Assembly (NCBI RefSeq): GCF_014203425.1
Contig: NZ_JACHJC010000001.1
Location: 5,172,001-5,236,000 of the forward strand
Source of the DNA: Micromonospora echinospora
Lineage (GTDB): Bacteria; Actinomycetota; Actinomycetes; Mycobacteriales; Micromonosporaceae
Reading direction: 5' to 3'
DNA length: 64,000 nucleotides
Within the stretch, counting starts at the first letter, position 1. Each line of letters opens with the position of its first letter. Below the pieces are notes generated by a model, which did not search any database, had not been told where the DNA came from, and saw nothing but the letters and a program-made list of their open reading frames with translations. Below, piece after piece: positions 1-35,200 of the stretch. Position numbers and translations under genes: made by a program.

Positions 1-2345
1 GCGTCCATCGACGCCGGATCAACCCAGTCACCGGTCAACGTCGACACCATCCGGACATGGCCGGGCCGCGGAGTCACGTCGGCCAGATCGGCGCGCAACC
101 GCTCAGCGACCTCCTGCACCGCCTCCGAATGCGACGCGTAGTCCACCGGAATCAACCGCGCCCGCACCCCGTCGACCTGGCAGGCCGCCACCAGGTCGGC
201 AACCGGCTGCGGCGGACCCGACACCACCACAGTCGACGGACCGTTCACCGCCGCGACGCCCACCCCGGGGAAGCCCGGCAGCCGCCCCGCGACCGCCTCA
301 GCAGACAAGTCGACCGACGCCATCGTGCCAGTGCCCCGCAGCACCGTCAGCGCCCGGGAGCGCAACGCCACAACCCTCGCCGCATCCTCCAACGACAAAA
401 TCCCGGCCACGCACGCCGCACCGATCTCACCCTGCGAGTGACCGATCACCGCCACCGGCACCACACCCGCGTGCTGCCACACGGCGGCGAGGGCGACCCC
501 GACGGCCCACAGCACCGGCTGCACGACCTCCACCCGCTCCAGCCACGACTCGTCCTCACCGGTCAACACCGACACCAGATCCACGTCCAGATACGGCGCC
601 AACGCCCGCTGACACTCCGCCAACCGCGCGTCGAACACCGGCACACGACCCACCAGACCCGCCGCCATCCGCGCCGACTGCGCACCCTGACCCGGAAACA
701 CGAACACCGCGCCCGCACCATGGGACATGGCGGTGCCGGCGACGACGTTCCCAGCCGGCGACCCCGACGCCAGAGCGTCCAGCCCCGCCAGCAACTCCTC
801 CACGCCCGACCCGACCACAGCCGCCCGCTGGTCGAACACCGACCTCGTGACGGCGAGAGACCAGCCCACCGCCCCCGCGTCCACCACGGCTCCGGCGGCC
901 CGCCGGAGGTGGCCGGCGCCGCCGTCGCCGCGCTCGCGCAGGAAGTCCGCGAGCCGGGCCGCCTGCCCCGCGAGCGCACTCTTCGACCGTGCCGACACCG
1001 GCCACACCACGACATCCGAGGCAACCAGGCCCGGGCCGTGCCCGACCGGAGCGGCGGCGTCGACCGGCTCGTCGGCCTGCTCGATGATCACGTGCGCGTT
1101 CGTGCCGGACATGCCGAACGACGACACCGCCGCCCGGCGCGGCCGGTCCACCACCGGCCACGGCCGCGACTGCGTCGCCAGTTCGACCGCGCCGGAGGTC
1201 CAGTCGATGTGCGGAGACGGCTCGTCCACGTGCAGCGTCGCCGGTACCACGCCCTCCCGCATCGCCAGCACCATCTTGATCACACCGGCGACGCCCGAGG
1301 CGGCCTGCGTGTGGCCGATGTTGGACTTGATCGAGCCGAGCAGCAGCGGCTCGCCGCCCTCGCGGCCCTGGCCGTAGGTCGCCAGCAGGGCCTGCGCCTC
1401 GATCGGGTCGCCGAGCGTCGTGCCCGTGCCGTGCGCCTCGACCACGTCGACATCCGCGCTGCCCAGCCGGGCGCCCGCGAGGGCCTGCCGGATCACCCGC
1501 TGCTGCGACGGGCCGTTCGGGGCGGTCAGCCCGTTCGAGGCGCCGTCCTGGTTGACCGCCGACCCACGCACCACCGCCAGGACCCGGTGCCCGTTGCGCC
1601 GCGCGTCCGACAGCCGCTCCACCAGCAGCACGCCCACACCCTCGCCCCAGCCCGTCCCGTCCGCAGCCGCCGCGAACGCCTTGCACCGGCCGTCGGCCGC
1701 CAGGCCCCGCTGCCGGGAGAACTCGAAGAAGGTGCCGGGGGTGGCCATGACCGTGACGCCGCCGGCGAGGGCCAGGTCGCACTCGCCACGCCGTAGCGAC
1801 TGCACCGCCAGGTGCAACGCCACAAGCGACGACGAACACGCCGTGTCCACCGACACCGCCGGCCCCTCCAACCCCAACGCGTACGCCACCCGGCCCGACA
1901 CCACACTGGCGGCGTTGCCCGTGGCCCCGAACCCTTCGGCCTGCTCCCCCGCAGCCATCAGCAGGGCCCCATAGTCCTGACCATTCGTGCCCACGAACAC
2001 CCCTGTTCGCGAACCCCGCAGAACCCCAGGCTCAACCCCTGCCCGCTCGACCGCCTCCCACGAAACCTCCAGCAACAACCGCTGCTGCGGATCCATCGCC
2101 GCCGCCTCGCGCGGCGAGATCCCGAAGAAACCGGAATCGAACTCGCCCGCCCCGTGCAGGAAGCCGCCCTTGTCGGCGTACGTGGTGCCGGGGTTGGCCG
2201 GGTCGGGGTCGTAGAGCCGGTCGAGGTCCCAGCCCCGGTCGGTCGGGAAGTCGCCGATCGCGTCGACGCCGTCGGCGACGAGGCGCCACAGCCGTTCGGG
2301 GCCGTCGACGCCGCCGGGGTAGCGGCAGGCCATGGCGACGATGGC
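1..2345 (-). other. Module E2 (partial): KS-AT(methylmalonyl)
   Basis: The KS (Cys near 1757; [25 protein letters not shown]) is complete. The AT begins [13 protein letters not shown], has RVEVVQPV upstream of GHSQGE (Ser at residue 2222, codon 435-437), and YASH near 2321, all markers of methylmalonyl-CoA selection. The window ends just after [15 protein letters not shown], before the AT finishes. This AT is the best in-window reference for what the C2 and D2 remnants have lost. Confidence 0.93.
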
Positions 2346-5300
2346 CACCGGCTCGTCGTCGCCCACGGCGGCCGGGACGGCGACGGGAGCCACCCCGGCG
2401 TCGACGCCGAAAAGGCCGGCGAGCAGGAAGCGGGACAGCACCACCGGGGTGGGGTGGTCGAAGACCAGGGTGGTGGGCAGCGCCTGCCCGGTGGCGGTGA
2501 CGAGCCGGTTGCGCAGCTCCACGGCGGTCAGCGAGTCGAAGCCGAGGTCGCGGAACGCGGTGGTCGCGCCCACGGCGGCAGCCCCGCCGTCGTGGCCGAG
2601 CACGTCGGCGGCGAGTTCGCGGACCAGGTCGGCGACGGTCTCCTCGCGGCGGGCCGGGGTCAGCGCGGCGAGGCGCCGGCGCAGCGTGGCCGCGGGGCCG
2701 TCGGCGCCGTCGTCGGCCGCGGCGCCGCCGTCGAGGGCGGCCCGCGCCTCCGGTACGCCCTCCAGCAGCGGCCGGCGGCGCGCGGAGGCGTACGCGGGGG
2801 CGAACCGGGTCCAGTCCACGTCGGCCACCGTCACTGTGACGTCGTCGTGGTCGAGGGCCTGCTGCAACGCGGCCATGGCGACGGCCGGGTCCATGGCGGG
2901 CAGGCCCCGGCGGCGCAGGTTCCGCTCGGCGTCGGCGGCGTGCATGCCGCCGTCGGACCAGGGGCCCCAAGCGATGGCGGTGCCGGCCCGGCCGTCGGCG
3001 CGCCGCCGCCGCACCAGCGCGTCCAGGTAGGCGTTGCCGGCCGCGTACCCGGCCTGCCCGCCACTGCCCCAGGTGGCGGCGATGGACGAGTAGACGACGA
3101 AGGCGTCCAGCTCCCGGTCGGCGAGCAGGTCGGCGAGGTGGGTGGCCCCGGCGGTCTTGCCGACTGTCACCTCGGCCAGCTCGGCGGGGGTGACCTCGGC
3201 CAGCGGGGTGGACTGCGCGACGCCGGCGGTGTGCACGACGGTGCGCACCGGCGGGCCGTCGGCCTCGACCCGGTCGAGCAGGTCGGCGAGGGCGCCCCGG
3301 TCGGCGATGTCGCAGGCGGCGACGGTGACCCGGGCCCCGAGGCCGGCCAGCTCGGCCTCCAACTCGGCGGCGCCGGGGGCGTCGGGTCCGCGCCGGCTGA
3401 CCAGCACGACGTGCTCGGCTCCGGCGGCGGCGAGCCAGCGGGCGGCGCGCGCGCCGAGCCCGCCGGTGCCGCCGGTGACCAGGGCGGTGCCGGTGGGCGT
3501 GAACCGGCGCGCCGGCGGACGGTCGCCGAGGGCGGCGCGGACGAGGCGGCGGGCGAAGACGCCGGGGCCGCGTACGGCGAGCTGGTCCTCGCCGGTCGAG
3601 CCGGTGAGGATCGCGGCGAGCCGGAAGGCGGCCCGGTCGTCGGGGTCGGACGGCAGGTCGACCAGGCCGCCCCAGCGGTGCGGCGCCTCGACGCCGACGA
3701 CCCGGCCGAGGCCCCAGATCGCGGCCTGCGCCGGGTCGGCGAGCCGGTCGTACGAGGCGGCGGCGACCGCGCCCCGGGTGACCAGCCACAGCGGCGCTGC
3801 CACGCCGGCGTCGCCGAGCGCCTGCACGAGGGCGAGGGTGGCGGTCAGGCCGGGCAGGACGGTGCCGTCGGCGGTGCGTGGTTCCCCGGCGAGCAGGGAC
3901 ACGACGCCGGCGGGCTCGGTGCCGGCGAGGGCCGCCGCGAGGCCGGCCCGGTCGGCGTCCGGCTCCACTGTCAGCGGCAGCACGTCGGCGCCGGCGCCGG
4001 CCAGCGCGGCCCGGACGGCCCGCGCCGCCGGGTCGTCGGCGTCGTCGGCGGGCAGCGCCAGCAGCCAGGTGCCGGCCAGCCGGGCAGGGGCGGGCTCGGG
4101 GGCCACCTGCCATTCCTCCCGGTACCGCCAGCCGTCGAGGACCGAGTGTTCCTGCCGCTGCCGCCGCCAGTCGGCGAGGACGGGCAGCAGGGTACGCAGC
4201 GACTCGGCGGCGGCGGTGTCGGTGACGGCGAGGGTGTCGCGCAGCGCGTCGAGGTCGGCGCGTTCGACGGCCGCCCAGAACCGGCGGTCGAGCGCGCCGG
4301 GCCCGCCCGTCGTGGTGTCGTCGGCGGGCGCCTCGGCCGGCACCCAGTAGTGCTGCCGCTCGAACGGGTAGGTGGGCAGGTCGACGAGCCGGCCGGGCCG
4401 GCCGGCGAGGACGTCCGCCCAGTGCGGCGTCGTGCCGACGACGTGCAGCTGGGAGAGGGCGGCGAGCAGGGCACGGCGGTCCGGGCGGTCCCGGCGCAGC
4501 ACCGGCACCACCACCACGGCGGAGGCGGCGTCGGCGGCGTCGGTCTCGATCCCGGCGAGGGTCTCCTGGACGCTGGCGGTGAGCACGGCGTCCGGCCCGA
4601 CCTCCACGAAGGTGCCGACGCCGTGGGCGCGCAGGGCGCGTACGCCGTCGGCGAAGCGGACCGCCTCCCGGACGTGGCGCACCCAGTAGCCGGGGTCGGT
4701 GAGCTGCGCCGGGTCGGCCAGCTCGCCGGTCACGTTGGACACCACCGGCAGAGTGGGGGCGCGCAGGTCGAGGCGGGCGGCGACGGCAGCGAACTCGGCG
4801 AGCATCGGCTCCATCAGCGGGCTGTGGAAGGCGTGGCTGACCCGCAGCCGCCGCACCTTCACCCCCCGGCCGGTCCAGAGTTCCGCCAGCTCGTCGATGG
4901 CCGCCGCGTCGCCGGAGACGACGACGGCGTCGGGGCCGTTGACGGCGGCGACGGCGACCCGGCCGGTCAGCGCGGCGATCGACTCGGCGACCCGGGCCTC
5001 GTCGGCGGCCACGGCGAGCATCGCGCCGCCGGTGGGCAGGTCCTGCATGAGCCGCCCCCGGGCGGCGACGAGGGCGCACGCGTCGTCGAGGCTGAGCACG
5101 CCGGCCACGTGGGCGGCGGTCAGCTCGCCGACGGAGTGCCCGGCGACCATGTCGGGGGCCAGCCCCCAGGAGCCGAGCAGCCGGTGCAGCGCCACCTCGA
5201 CGGCGAACAGCGCGGCCTGGGTGAAGACGGTCTGGTCGAGCAGGTCGGCCTCGGCGGTGCCGGGCTCGGCGAACAGCAGCGGCTTCAGCGGCCGGGGCAG

Positions 5301-7100
5301 CCGGTGGTCGAGGTGGCCGCAGACCTCGTCGAGCGCCTCCGCGAACACCGGGTACGCCTCGTACAGCTCCCGGCCGGCGCCGGCGCGCTGGGCGCCCTGG
5401 CCGGAGAACAGGAACGCGACCCCGCCGCGTTCGGCGGCGGCGCCGGTGACCAGCCCGGGGGCGGGCCGGTCGTCGGCGAGGGCGTGCAGCGCGGCGAGCA
5501 GGCCGTCGCGGTCGTCGGCGAGCACGACCGCCCGGTGCTCCAGGGGCGAGCGGGAGACCGCCGAGGTCCAGGCGACGTCGGCCGGGCGCAGGTGCGCGTC
5601 GTCGGCGACGTAGGCCGACCAGCGCTCGGCCTGGCGGCGCAGCGCGGTGCGGGTGCGGCCGGTGAGCAGCACCGGCGCGGGCGCGGGCGGCACCGGGTGG
5701 TCCGCCTCGACGCCGGCCGGTTCGGGCTGTTCGAGGATGAGGTGGGTGTTGGTGCCGCTCATCCCGAACGACGAGACGGCGGCCCGGCGCGGCCGGTCCA
5801 CGGCCGGCCACGGCGTGGCCTCGGTGACGAGGGTGACCGCGCCGGCGGCCCAGTCCACGTGCGGGGTGGGCTCGTCAACGTGCAGGGTGGCCGGCACGAC
5901 GCCGTGCCGCATCGCCAGCACCATCTTGATCACACCGGCGATGCCGGCGGCGGCCTGGGTGTGCCCGATGTTGGACTTGATCGAGCCGAGCAGCAGCGGC
6001 GCGGCGTCGCCCCGCTCCCGGCCGTACGTGGCGAGCAGCGCCTGAGCCTCGATCGGATCGCCGAGGGTGGTGCCGGTGCCGTGCGCCTCCACCACGTCGA
6101 CCAGGTCGGGGGTGAGCTTCGCGCCGGCCAGGGCCTGCCGGATGACCCGCTGCTGGGAGGGGCCGTTGGGGGCGGTGAGGCCGTTCGACGCGCCGTCGGA
6201 GTTGACCGCCGAGCTGCGGATGACGCCGAGCACGGGGTGGCCGTTGCGGCGGGCGTCGCTGAGCCGTTCCAGCAGCAGCATGCCGACGCCCTCGGACCAG
6301 CCGGTGCCGTCGGCGGAGGCGGCGAACGACTTGCACCGGCCGTCGGCGGCGAGGCCCCGCTGCCGGGAGAACTCGACGAACGGGCCGGGGGTGGCCAGCA
6401 CGGTCGCGCCGCCGGCCAGGGCGAGGCCGCACTCGCGCTGGCGCAGCGCCTGGCAGGCGAGATGGATGGCGACCGACGCCGACGAGCAGGCGGTGTCCAC
6501 GGTGACCGACGGGCCTTCGAGGCCGAACGTGTACGCCAGCCGACCGGACACGACACTGGCGGCGGTGCCGGTCAGCACGTACCCCTCGACGCCGGGCGCT
6601 CGGTGCAGCACGGCGGCGTAGTCCTGCCCGGAGGTGCCCACGAAGACGCCGGAGCGGCTGCCTCGCAGCGACAGCGGGGCGATGCCGGCGCGTTCGAACA
6701 GCTCCCAGGTGACCTCCAGCAGCAGCCGCTGCTGCGGGTCCATGGCGACCGCCTCACGCGGCGAGATGCCGAAGAGCGCGGCGTCGAACTGCCCCGCGTC
6801 GCGCAGGAACCCGCCGGCGGTGGTGTACGAGGTGCCGGCGTTGTCCGGGTCGGCGTGGTAGAGCCGGTCCAGGTCCCAGCCGCGGTCGGTGGGAAAGTCG
6901 CCGATGGCGTCCCCGCCGGACGAGACGAACTCCCAGAGCTCCTCCGGCGAGCTGATGCCGCCCGGGTAGCGGCAGCTCATCGCCACGATCGCCACCGGCT
7001 CGGACTCCTCGGCGGTGACCTCGCGCAGCCGTTGGCGGGTCTGCTGCAGCTCGGCGACGACGCGCGTCAGGTATTCGCGCAGCCGATCTTCGTCCGCCAT
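1..7100 (-). CDS. PKS E: N-terminal part of a type I polyketide synthase (partial, 2366 aa visible)
   Basis: The gene starts at ATG 7098-7100 ([18 protein letters not shown], a docking helix) 41 bp after PKS D and runs out of the window at base 1 with no stop. The ribosome-binding site is weak (GCGAG or GAGAAAG upstream). Module E1 is complete: KS-AT-KR-ACP. Module E2 is visible through its KS and most of its AT. E1 uses a malonyl-type AT; the E2 AT has GHSQGE and YASH and is the only intact methylmalonyl-type AT in the window. The expected additions are a hydroxyl at E1 and a methyl branch at E2. The domains following the E2 AT are unknown. Confidence 0.95.
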   Translation of the reverse strand, partial: MADEDRLREYLTRVVAELQQTRQRLREVTAEESEPVAIVAMSCRYPGGISSPEELWEFVSSGGDAIGDFPTDRGWDLDRLYHADPDNAGTSYTTAGGFLRDAGQFDAALFGISPREAVAMDPQQRLLLEVTWELFERAGIAPLSLRGSRSGVFVGTSGQDYAAVLHRAPGVEGYVLTGTAASVVSGRLAYTFGLEGPSVTVDTACSSASVAIHLACQALRQRECGLALAGGATVLATPGPFVEFSRQRGLAADGRCKSFAASADGTGWSEGVGMLLLERLSDARRNGHPVLGVIRSSAVNSDGASNGLTAPNGPSQQRVIRQALAGAKLTPDLVDVVEAHGTGTTLGDPIEAQALLATYGRERGDAAPLLLGSIKSNIGHTQAAAGIAGVIKMVLAMRHGVVPATLHVDEPTPHVDWAAGAVTLVTEATPWPAVDRPRRAAVSSFGMSGTNTHLILEQPEPAGVEADHPVPPAPAPVLLTGRTRTALRRQAERWSAYVADDAHLRPADVAWTSAVSRSPLEHRAVVLADDRDGLLAALHALADDRPAPGLVTGAAAERGGVAFLFSGQGAQRAGAGRELYEAYPVFAEALDEVCGHLDHRLPRPLKPLLFAEPGTAEADLLDQTVFTQAALFAVEVALHRLLGSWGLAPDMVAGHSVGELTAAHVAGVLSLDDACALVAARGRLMQDLPTGGAMLAVAADEARVAESIAALTGRVAVAAVNGPDAVVVSGDAAAIDELAELWTGRGVKVRRLRVSHAFHSPLMEPMLAEFAAVAARLDLRAPTLPVVSNVTGELADPAQLTDPGYWVRHVREAVRFADGVRALRAHGVGTFVEVGPDAVLTASVQETLAGIETDAADAASAVVVVPVLRRDRPDRRALLAALSQLHVVGTTPHWADVLAGRPGRLVDLPTYPFERQHYWVPAEAPADDTTTGGPGALDRRFWAAVERADLDALRDTLAVTDTAAAESLRTLLPVLADWRRQRQEHSVLDGWRYREEWQVAPEPAPARLAGTWLLALPADDADDPAARAVRAALAGAGADVLPLTVEPDADRAGLAAALAGTEPAGVVSLLAGEPRTADGTVLPGLTATLALVQALGDAGVAAPLWLVTRGAVAAASYDRLADPAQAAIWGLGRVVGVEAPHRWGGLVDLPSDPDDRAAFRLAAILTGSTGEDQLAVRGPGVFARRLVRAALGDRPPARRFTPTGTALVTGGTGGLGARAARWLAAAGAEHVVLVSRRGPDAPGAAELEAELAGLGARVTVAACDIADRGALADLLDRVEADGPPVRTVVHTAGVAQSTPLAEVTPAELAEVTVGKTAGATHLADLLADRELDAFVVYSSIAATWGSGGQAGYAAGNAYLDALVRRRRADGRAGTAIAWGPWSDGGMHAADAERNLRRRGLPAMDPAVAMAALQQALDHDDVTVTVADVDWTRFAPAYASARRRPLLEGVPEARAALDGGAAADDGADGPAATLRRRLAALTPARREETVADLVRELAADVLGHDGGAAAVGATTAFRDLGFDSLTAVELRNRLVTATGQALPTTLVFDHPTPVVLSRFLLAGLFGVDAGVAPVAVPAAVGDDEPVAIVAMACRYPGGVDGPERLWRLVADGVDAIGDFPTDRGWDLDRLYDPDPANPGTTYADKGGFLHGAGEFDSGFFGISPREAAAMDPQQRLLLEVSWEAVERAGVEPGVLRGSRTGVFVGTNGQDYGALLMAAGEQAEGFGATGNAASVVSGRVAYALGLEGPAVSVDTACSSSLVALHLAVQSLRRGECDLALAGGVTVMATPGTFFEFSRQRGLAADGRCKAFAAAADGTGWGEGVGVLLVERLSDARRNGHRVLAVVRGSAVNQDGASNGLTAPNGPSQQRVIRQALAGARLGSADVDVVEAHGTGTTLGDPIEAQALLATYGQGREGGEPLLLGSIKSNIGHTQAASGVAGVIKMVLAMREGVVPATLHVDEPSPHIDWTSGAVELATQSRPWPVVDRPRRAAVSSFGMSGTNAHVIIEQADEPVDAAAPVGHGPGLVASDVVVWPVSARSKSALAGQAARLADFLRERGDGGAGHLRRAAGAVVDAGAVGWSLAVTRSVFDQRAAVVGSGVEELLAGLDALASGSPAGNVVAGTAMSHGAGAVFVFPGQGAQSARMAAGLVGRVPVFDARLAECQRALAPYLDVDLVSVLTGEDESWLERVEVVQPVLWAVGVALAAVWQHAGVVPVAVIGHSQGEIGAACVAGILSLEDAARVVALRSRALTVLRGTGTMASVDLSAEAVAGRLPGFPGVGVAAVNGPSTVVVSGPPQPVADLVAACQVDGVRARLIPVDYASHSEAVQEVAERLRADLADVTPRPGHVRMVSTLTGDWVDPASMD
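2460..6990 (-). other. Module E1: KS-AT(malonyl)-KR(A-type)-ACP
   Basis: The KS active Cys is near 205 in DTACSSA, with Ala for the usual third Ser, which is not catalytic. AT GHSVGE is near 654 and HAFH near 758. No DH is present. The KR has GGTGGLG near 1209, no LDD ([11 protein letters not shown]), and Trp and Tyr in [16 protein letters not shown] (Tyr near 1352), so an A-type hydroxyl is expected. The ACP serine (LGFDSLTA) is near 1522. Confidence 0.92.
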
Positions 7101-7141
7101 GACATCTCGCTTTCTCGTGACACCACAGATCCCCGGGCGGC

Positions 7142-21808
<14,667 letters not shown>

Positions 21809-21851
21809 CGGGCCACTCCGTATCGGGGTTCGAGGTGTGCGACATGCCGGA

Positions 21852-31949
<10,098 letters not shown>

Positions 31950-31954
31950 TGACG

Positions 31955-31961
31955 CCACCTC
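31955..31961 (-). promoter_or_regulatory. Ribosome binding site of PKS C
   Basis: GAGGTGG lies 5 nt before the ATG at 31949 and decides this start over the upstream in-frame ATG at 32057. Confidence 0.65.
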
Positions 31962-32089
31962 TTCGGGTCGGAGAGAAACAGCGACCCAATACCGTCCACG
32001 GACGCCACAAGCCGCGAAGATCCAAACCCATTCAGCCGACCACGAATTGCCAGACAAAATGGCGTTTCAGCCCCCCACCAGGTCTTACG

Positions 32090-32119
32090 CGCCGGACGAA
32101 AGGTAATTGTCGCCGGACG
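32090..32119 (-). repeat. Direct repeat of CGCCGGACG, 21-bp period
   Basis: The 9-mer CGCCGGACG (plus strand) occurs at 32090-32098 and 32111-32119. The copies are two helical turns apart and flank the candidate -10. It could be an operator, but could also be chance in GC-rich DNA. Confidence 0.3.
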
Positions 32120-32129
32120 GCGGTCACAA
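32100..32129 (-). promoter_or_regulatory. Candidate promoter of the PKS C-D-E operon
   Basis: TTGTGA (32124-32129) as -35 and TACCTT (32100-32105) as -10 are separated by 18 bp. Transcription would begin near 32093 and leave a leader of about 144 nt before the PKS C start. The match is moderate. Support comes mainly from position: after the hairpins and beside the TAGGGG repeats. Confidence 0.35.
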
Positions 32130-32158
32130 CCCCTAGCGTGCCCCTACGGGTGCCCCTA
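32130..32158 (-). promoter_or_regulatory. Three TAGGGG direct repeats upstream of PKS C (candidate activator site)
   Basis: On the minus strand TAGGGG occurs three times, at 32153-32158, 32141-32146 and 32130-32135, with 12- and 11-bp spacing. The first two copies extend to TAGGGGCAC. The last copy abuts the candidate -35 element. Direct repeats at about one helical turn next to a -35 are typical of activator sites such as those of SARP-family regulators; which protein binds is unknown. Confidence 0.4.
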
Positions 32159-32188
32159 GGTGGCGGGGGCGCAGGCTGGGCCGACCCG

Positions 32189-32223
32189 CCCCGCGAGCGG
32201 TGTGGCGCACCGCCCTCGCGGGG
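32189..32223 (-). terminator. Hairpin 3 after PKS B
   Basis: A 9-bp outer stem (32189-32197 with 32215-32223) and a 5-bp inner stem (32198-32202 with 32208-32212) are separated by a 2-nt bulge and close on a 5-nt loop. It sits just downstream of hairpin 2. Confidence 0.55.
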
Positions 32224-32226
32224 TGC

Positions 32227-32256
32227 GGCCGGGCGGGTGCGCGGACCCGCCCGGCC
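32227..32256 (-). terminator. Hairpin 2 after PKS B (strongest)
   Basis: A perfect 12-bp G/C-rich inverted repeat (32227-32238 with 32245-32256) encloses a 6-nt loop. It is the most stable-looking structure in the intergenic region and a good candidate for the main terminator. Confidence 0.65.
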
Positions 32257-32265
32257 CAGCGTGTC

Positions 32266-32286
32266 ACGACCGTCGACAACGGTCGT
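32266..32286 (-). terminator. Hairpin 1 after PKS B
   Basis: A perfect 8-bp inverted repeat (32266-32273 with 32279-32286) with a 5-nt loop begins 12 nt after the PKS B stop codon. It is the first of three stacked hairpins. There is no T-run, as is common for actinomycete terminators. Confidence 0.55.
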
Positions 32287-32298
32287 ACGACACCATTC

Positions 32299-35200
32299 CT
32301 AGATCCCCGGAAAATTGCCGCCGGGGCCACCCAGCTCGCGGTGGATGAAATCGAAGATCTCGGCATCGGTGGCGTCGTCGAGGGTGTGCGTGGCCGATTT
32401 CTCCTCGACGGGACCACGGTCGTCGCCCCACCGGGCGACGAACGCCTGCAGCTGCACCAGCAGCTTCTGCCGGGTCAGCCGGTCCGGCGCGTCGGCCGCG
32501 AAGACACCGTCGAGCCGTTCCAGCTCGGCGAGCAGCGGGGCCGCCGCGGCGGCGCCGTCCTCCGCGAGCCGGTCGCGCAGGTGCCGGGCGAGGGCCGCCG
32601 GCGTGGGGTAGTCGAACACCACGGCGGCGGGCAGTTGGACGCCGGTGGCGGCGCGGAGCCGGTTGCGCAGCTCCACGGCCGTCATCGAGTCGAACCCGAC
32701 CTCGCGGAACGCCCGGTCGGGCTCCAGCCCCGCGTCCCCGCCGTGGCCGAGCACGGTCGCCGCCAGGCCGCCCACGAGGTCGACGAGGACGCCTTCGCGT
32801 TCGGCGGGGCTCAGCGGCCGCAGCCGCTCCCGCAGCGCGGTCGCCGCCTCGTCGTCCGCCGGCTGGCGCTCGTCGTCGGCGGGCATCGCCGCGCCCGCCT
32901 CCGGGACCCCCGTCAGCAGCGGGCACGGCCGCATCGACGCGAACGTCGGCACGAACCGGTCCCAGCGCACGTCGGCGACGATCAGCCCCGTCTCCGCCCG
33001 CAGCGCCTGGCCGAACGCCTCGAGGGCCAGCTCCGGGGGCAGCCCCGGCAGGCCCCGCCGACGCAGCTGCGCCTGCTCGGGCGACTCGGGGTCGTCGCTC
33101 CACGGGCCCCACGCCACGGCGGTGGCCGCCAGTCCCCCGTGCCGCCGGTTCGCCGCGAGCGCGTGCAGCAGCGCATCGCCGGCGGACTGGCCGGCCCGGC
33201 CGCCCGCGCCCCACACCCCCGTGGTCGAGGTGCACAGCACGAACGCGTCGAGTGGGCGGTGTGCCAGCTCGTCGGCGTACCTGGGGACGTCGCCGACGGT
33301 GGCGGCCAGGTCGGCGGCCAGGCCGGCGAGGGTCAGCTCGGCGAGCGGCACCGAGCCGGTCTCGGCCGGGACGTGCACGAGCGCGGTCACCGACCGTTCC
33401 TCGGCGGCGAGCTGCTCCATCAGGTCGCCGAGCTTGGCCGTGGCTGGCTCGGCCAGCGGGAGCACCTCGGCGCCGTGGCGTCCCAGCCAGTCGGTGGTGT
33501 GCCGGGCGAGGGCGCCGGTCCCGCCGGTGAGCAGGACGGTTCCGTTCGGCCGGTAGCCGTCGCCCGCCGCCGGCAGCCCGGTGTCGCGGACCAGCCGCCG
33601 GGTGTGCACGCCGGCCTCCCGGACGGCGAGCTGGTCCTCACCGTCGACGTTGACCAGCGCCCCGACCAGGGCCGCGTACGCCGCCTCGGCCGGGCCCGCC
33701 GGTAGGTCGACGACTCCGCCGACGTGCCGGGGGTGCTCCAGCGCGGCGACGAGGCCGAGGCCCCACGTGGTGGCCTGCGCCGGGTGCGCGACCGCTTCCC
33801 CGTCGACGGCGACGGCGCCGGTGGTGGCCAGCCACAGCGGTACGGCCGGGCCGGAGCGGCCGGTGTGCGCCTGCACCAGCAGCAGGTTCGCCGCCAGGCC
33901 GGTCGGCAGTGCGGTCTGCTCCGGGTGCGGCGCCTCTTCCAACGCCAGCAGGGACAGCAGCGCCGTCGGCTGGTGCGCGGCGGCGAGCCGGTCGAGGTCG
34001 GCGGCCAGACCGTCGCGGGTGGCGGTGGCCGGGTCGACGGTCAGCAGGTGCACCGCCGCGGCACCGGCCGTGAGGGTGGCGAGCACCCGGTCGGTGACCT
34101 GGTGCGGCGGGGCCACCACCAGCCACGTGCCCGGGTCGGCGCCGGTCAGCGCCCGGCGTTCCCAGGTGACCCGGTACCGCCAGCCGGCCAGGGTGCCGTC
34201 GAGCTGCTGGCGACGCCGCCACGACTCCAGTTCCGGCAGCAGCTCGCGCATCGGCTGGTCCGGGTCGAGGCCGAGGCGGCCCAGGTCGCCGTCGGTGACG
34301 GCCCGCCAGAACGCGTCGTCGACCGGGTCGGCGGCCGGTGCCGGCAACGTGTCGAGGGTCGGCCAGTAGCGCTGCGGCCGGAACGCGTACGTCGGCAGCT
34401 CGGGCAGCAGGCGGGGATCCGGGCGGGGGCCGGCCAGCGCGGCGAGCACCGCCGCCCAGTCGACGTCCCGCCCGGTGCCGTCCACGACGGCCAGCGCGGC
34501 GAGCAGGGCGGCCGGCTCGTCGGCGCCGGCGCGCAGCGCCGCCACGGCAGTGCCGTCCTCGTCGCCGGGCAGCAGGCCGGCGGCCATCGCCGTCAGCACC
34601 GCCTGCGGTCCGAGCTCCAGGAAGGTGTCCACGCCCGCGTCGCGCAGCGCGGCGATCCCGTCGGCGTACCGGACGGCCTCGCGGACGTGGCGCACCCAGT
34701 AGTCGGGCGTACGGATCTCGTCGGGCTCGGCGAGCCGCCCGGTCAGGTTCGACACGATCGGCAGCAGCGGCGCGGCGAACGCCAGTCCGTCGAGGACGGC
34801 CCGGAACTCGGCCAGCATCGGCTCCATCAGCGGGCTGTGGAACGCGTGGCTGACCCGCAGCCGGCGGGTGCGCACCCCGCGTTCCCGCCAGAGCCGCTCC
34901 AGCCCGTCGAGGGAGTCGACGGCCCCGGCGAGCACCACGGCGGTGGGGCCGTTGACGGCGGCGACGCCGACCCGGTCACCCAGCCCGGCCAGGGACTCGA
35001 CGACGGCCGCCTCCTCGGCGGCGACGGCGAGCATTCCGCCCCCGGCGGGCAGGGCCTGCATGAGCCTTCCCCGGGCGGCCACCAGCGTGGCGGCGTCGGC
35101 GAGGGACAGCACGCCGGCGACGTGCGCGGCGGTGATCTCGCCGATGGAGTGCCCGGCGACGTGCCCGGGCACCACCCCGAACGACTCGACCAGCCGGAAC

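Larger units (their letters stand above)
31950..32298 (-). other. 349-bp intergenic region between PKS B and PKS C
   Basis: This is the only gene-free stretch over 50 bp. In transcription order it holds the three hairpins, the TAGGGG repeats, the candidate promoter and an untranslated leader. The leader contains a 6-bp stem (31965-31970 with 31982-31987) just before the ribosome binding site. No small gene with a convincing start and codon bias was seen. Confidence 0.75.

Noticed and set aside
2032..5811. A 1259-codon minus-strand frame overlapping PKS E
   Set aside because: It is Arg/Pro-rich and lies out of frame with the intact KS-AT-KR-ACP reading of PKS E, so it is a shadow frame.
31950..32057. 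Upstream start for PKS C at 32057
   Set aside because: The extra 36 residues are unlike any docking region, lack a ribosome binding site and would cover the leader; the start at 31949 has both a good site and the standard docking helix.
32133..32417. Small open frames in the B-C intergenic region
   Set aside because: They run into PKS B out of frame, lack PKS or other recognisable motifs, and cover the hairpins; codon bias does not support them.
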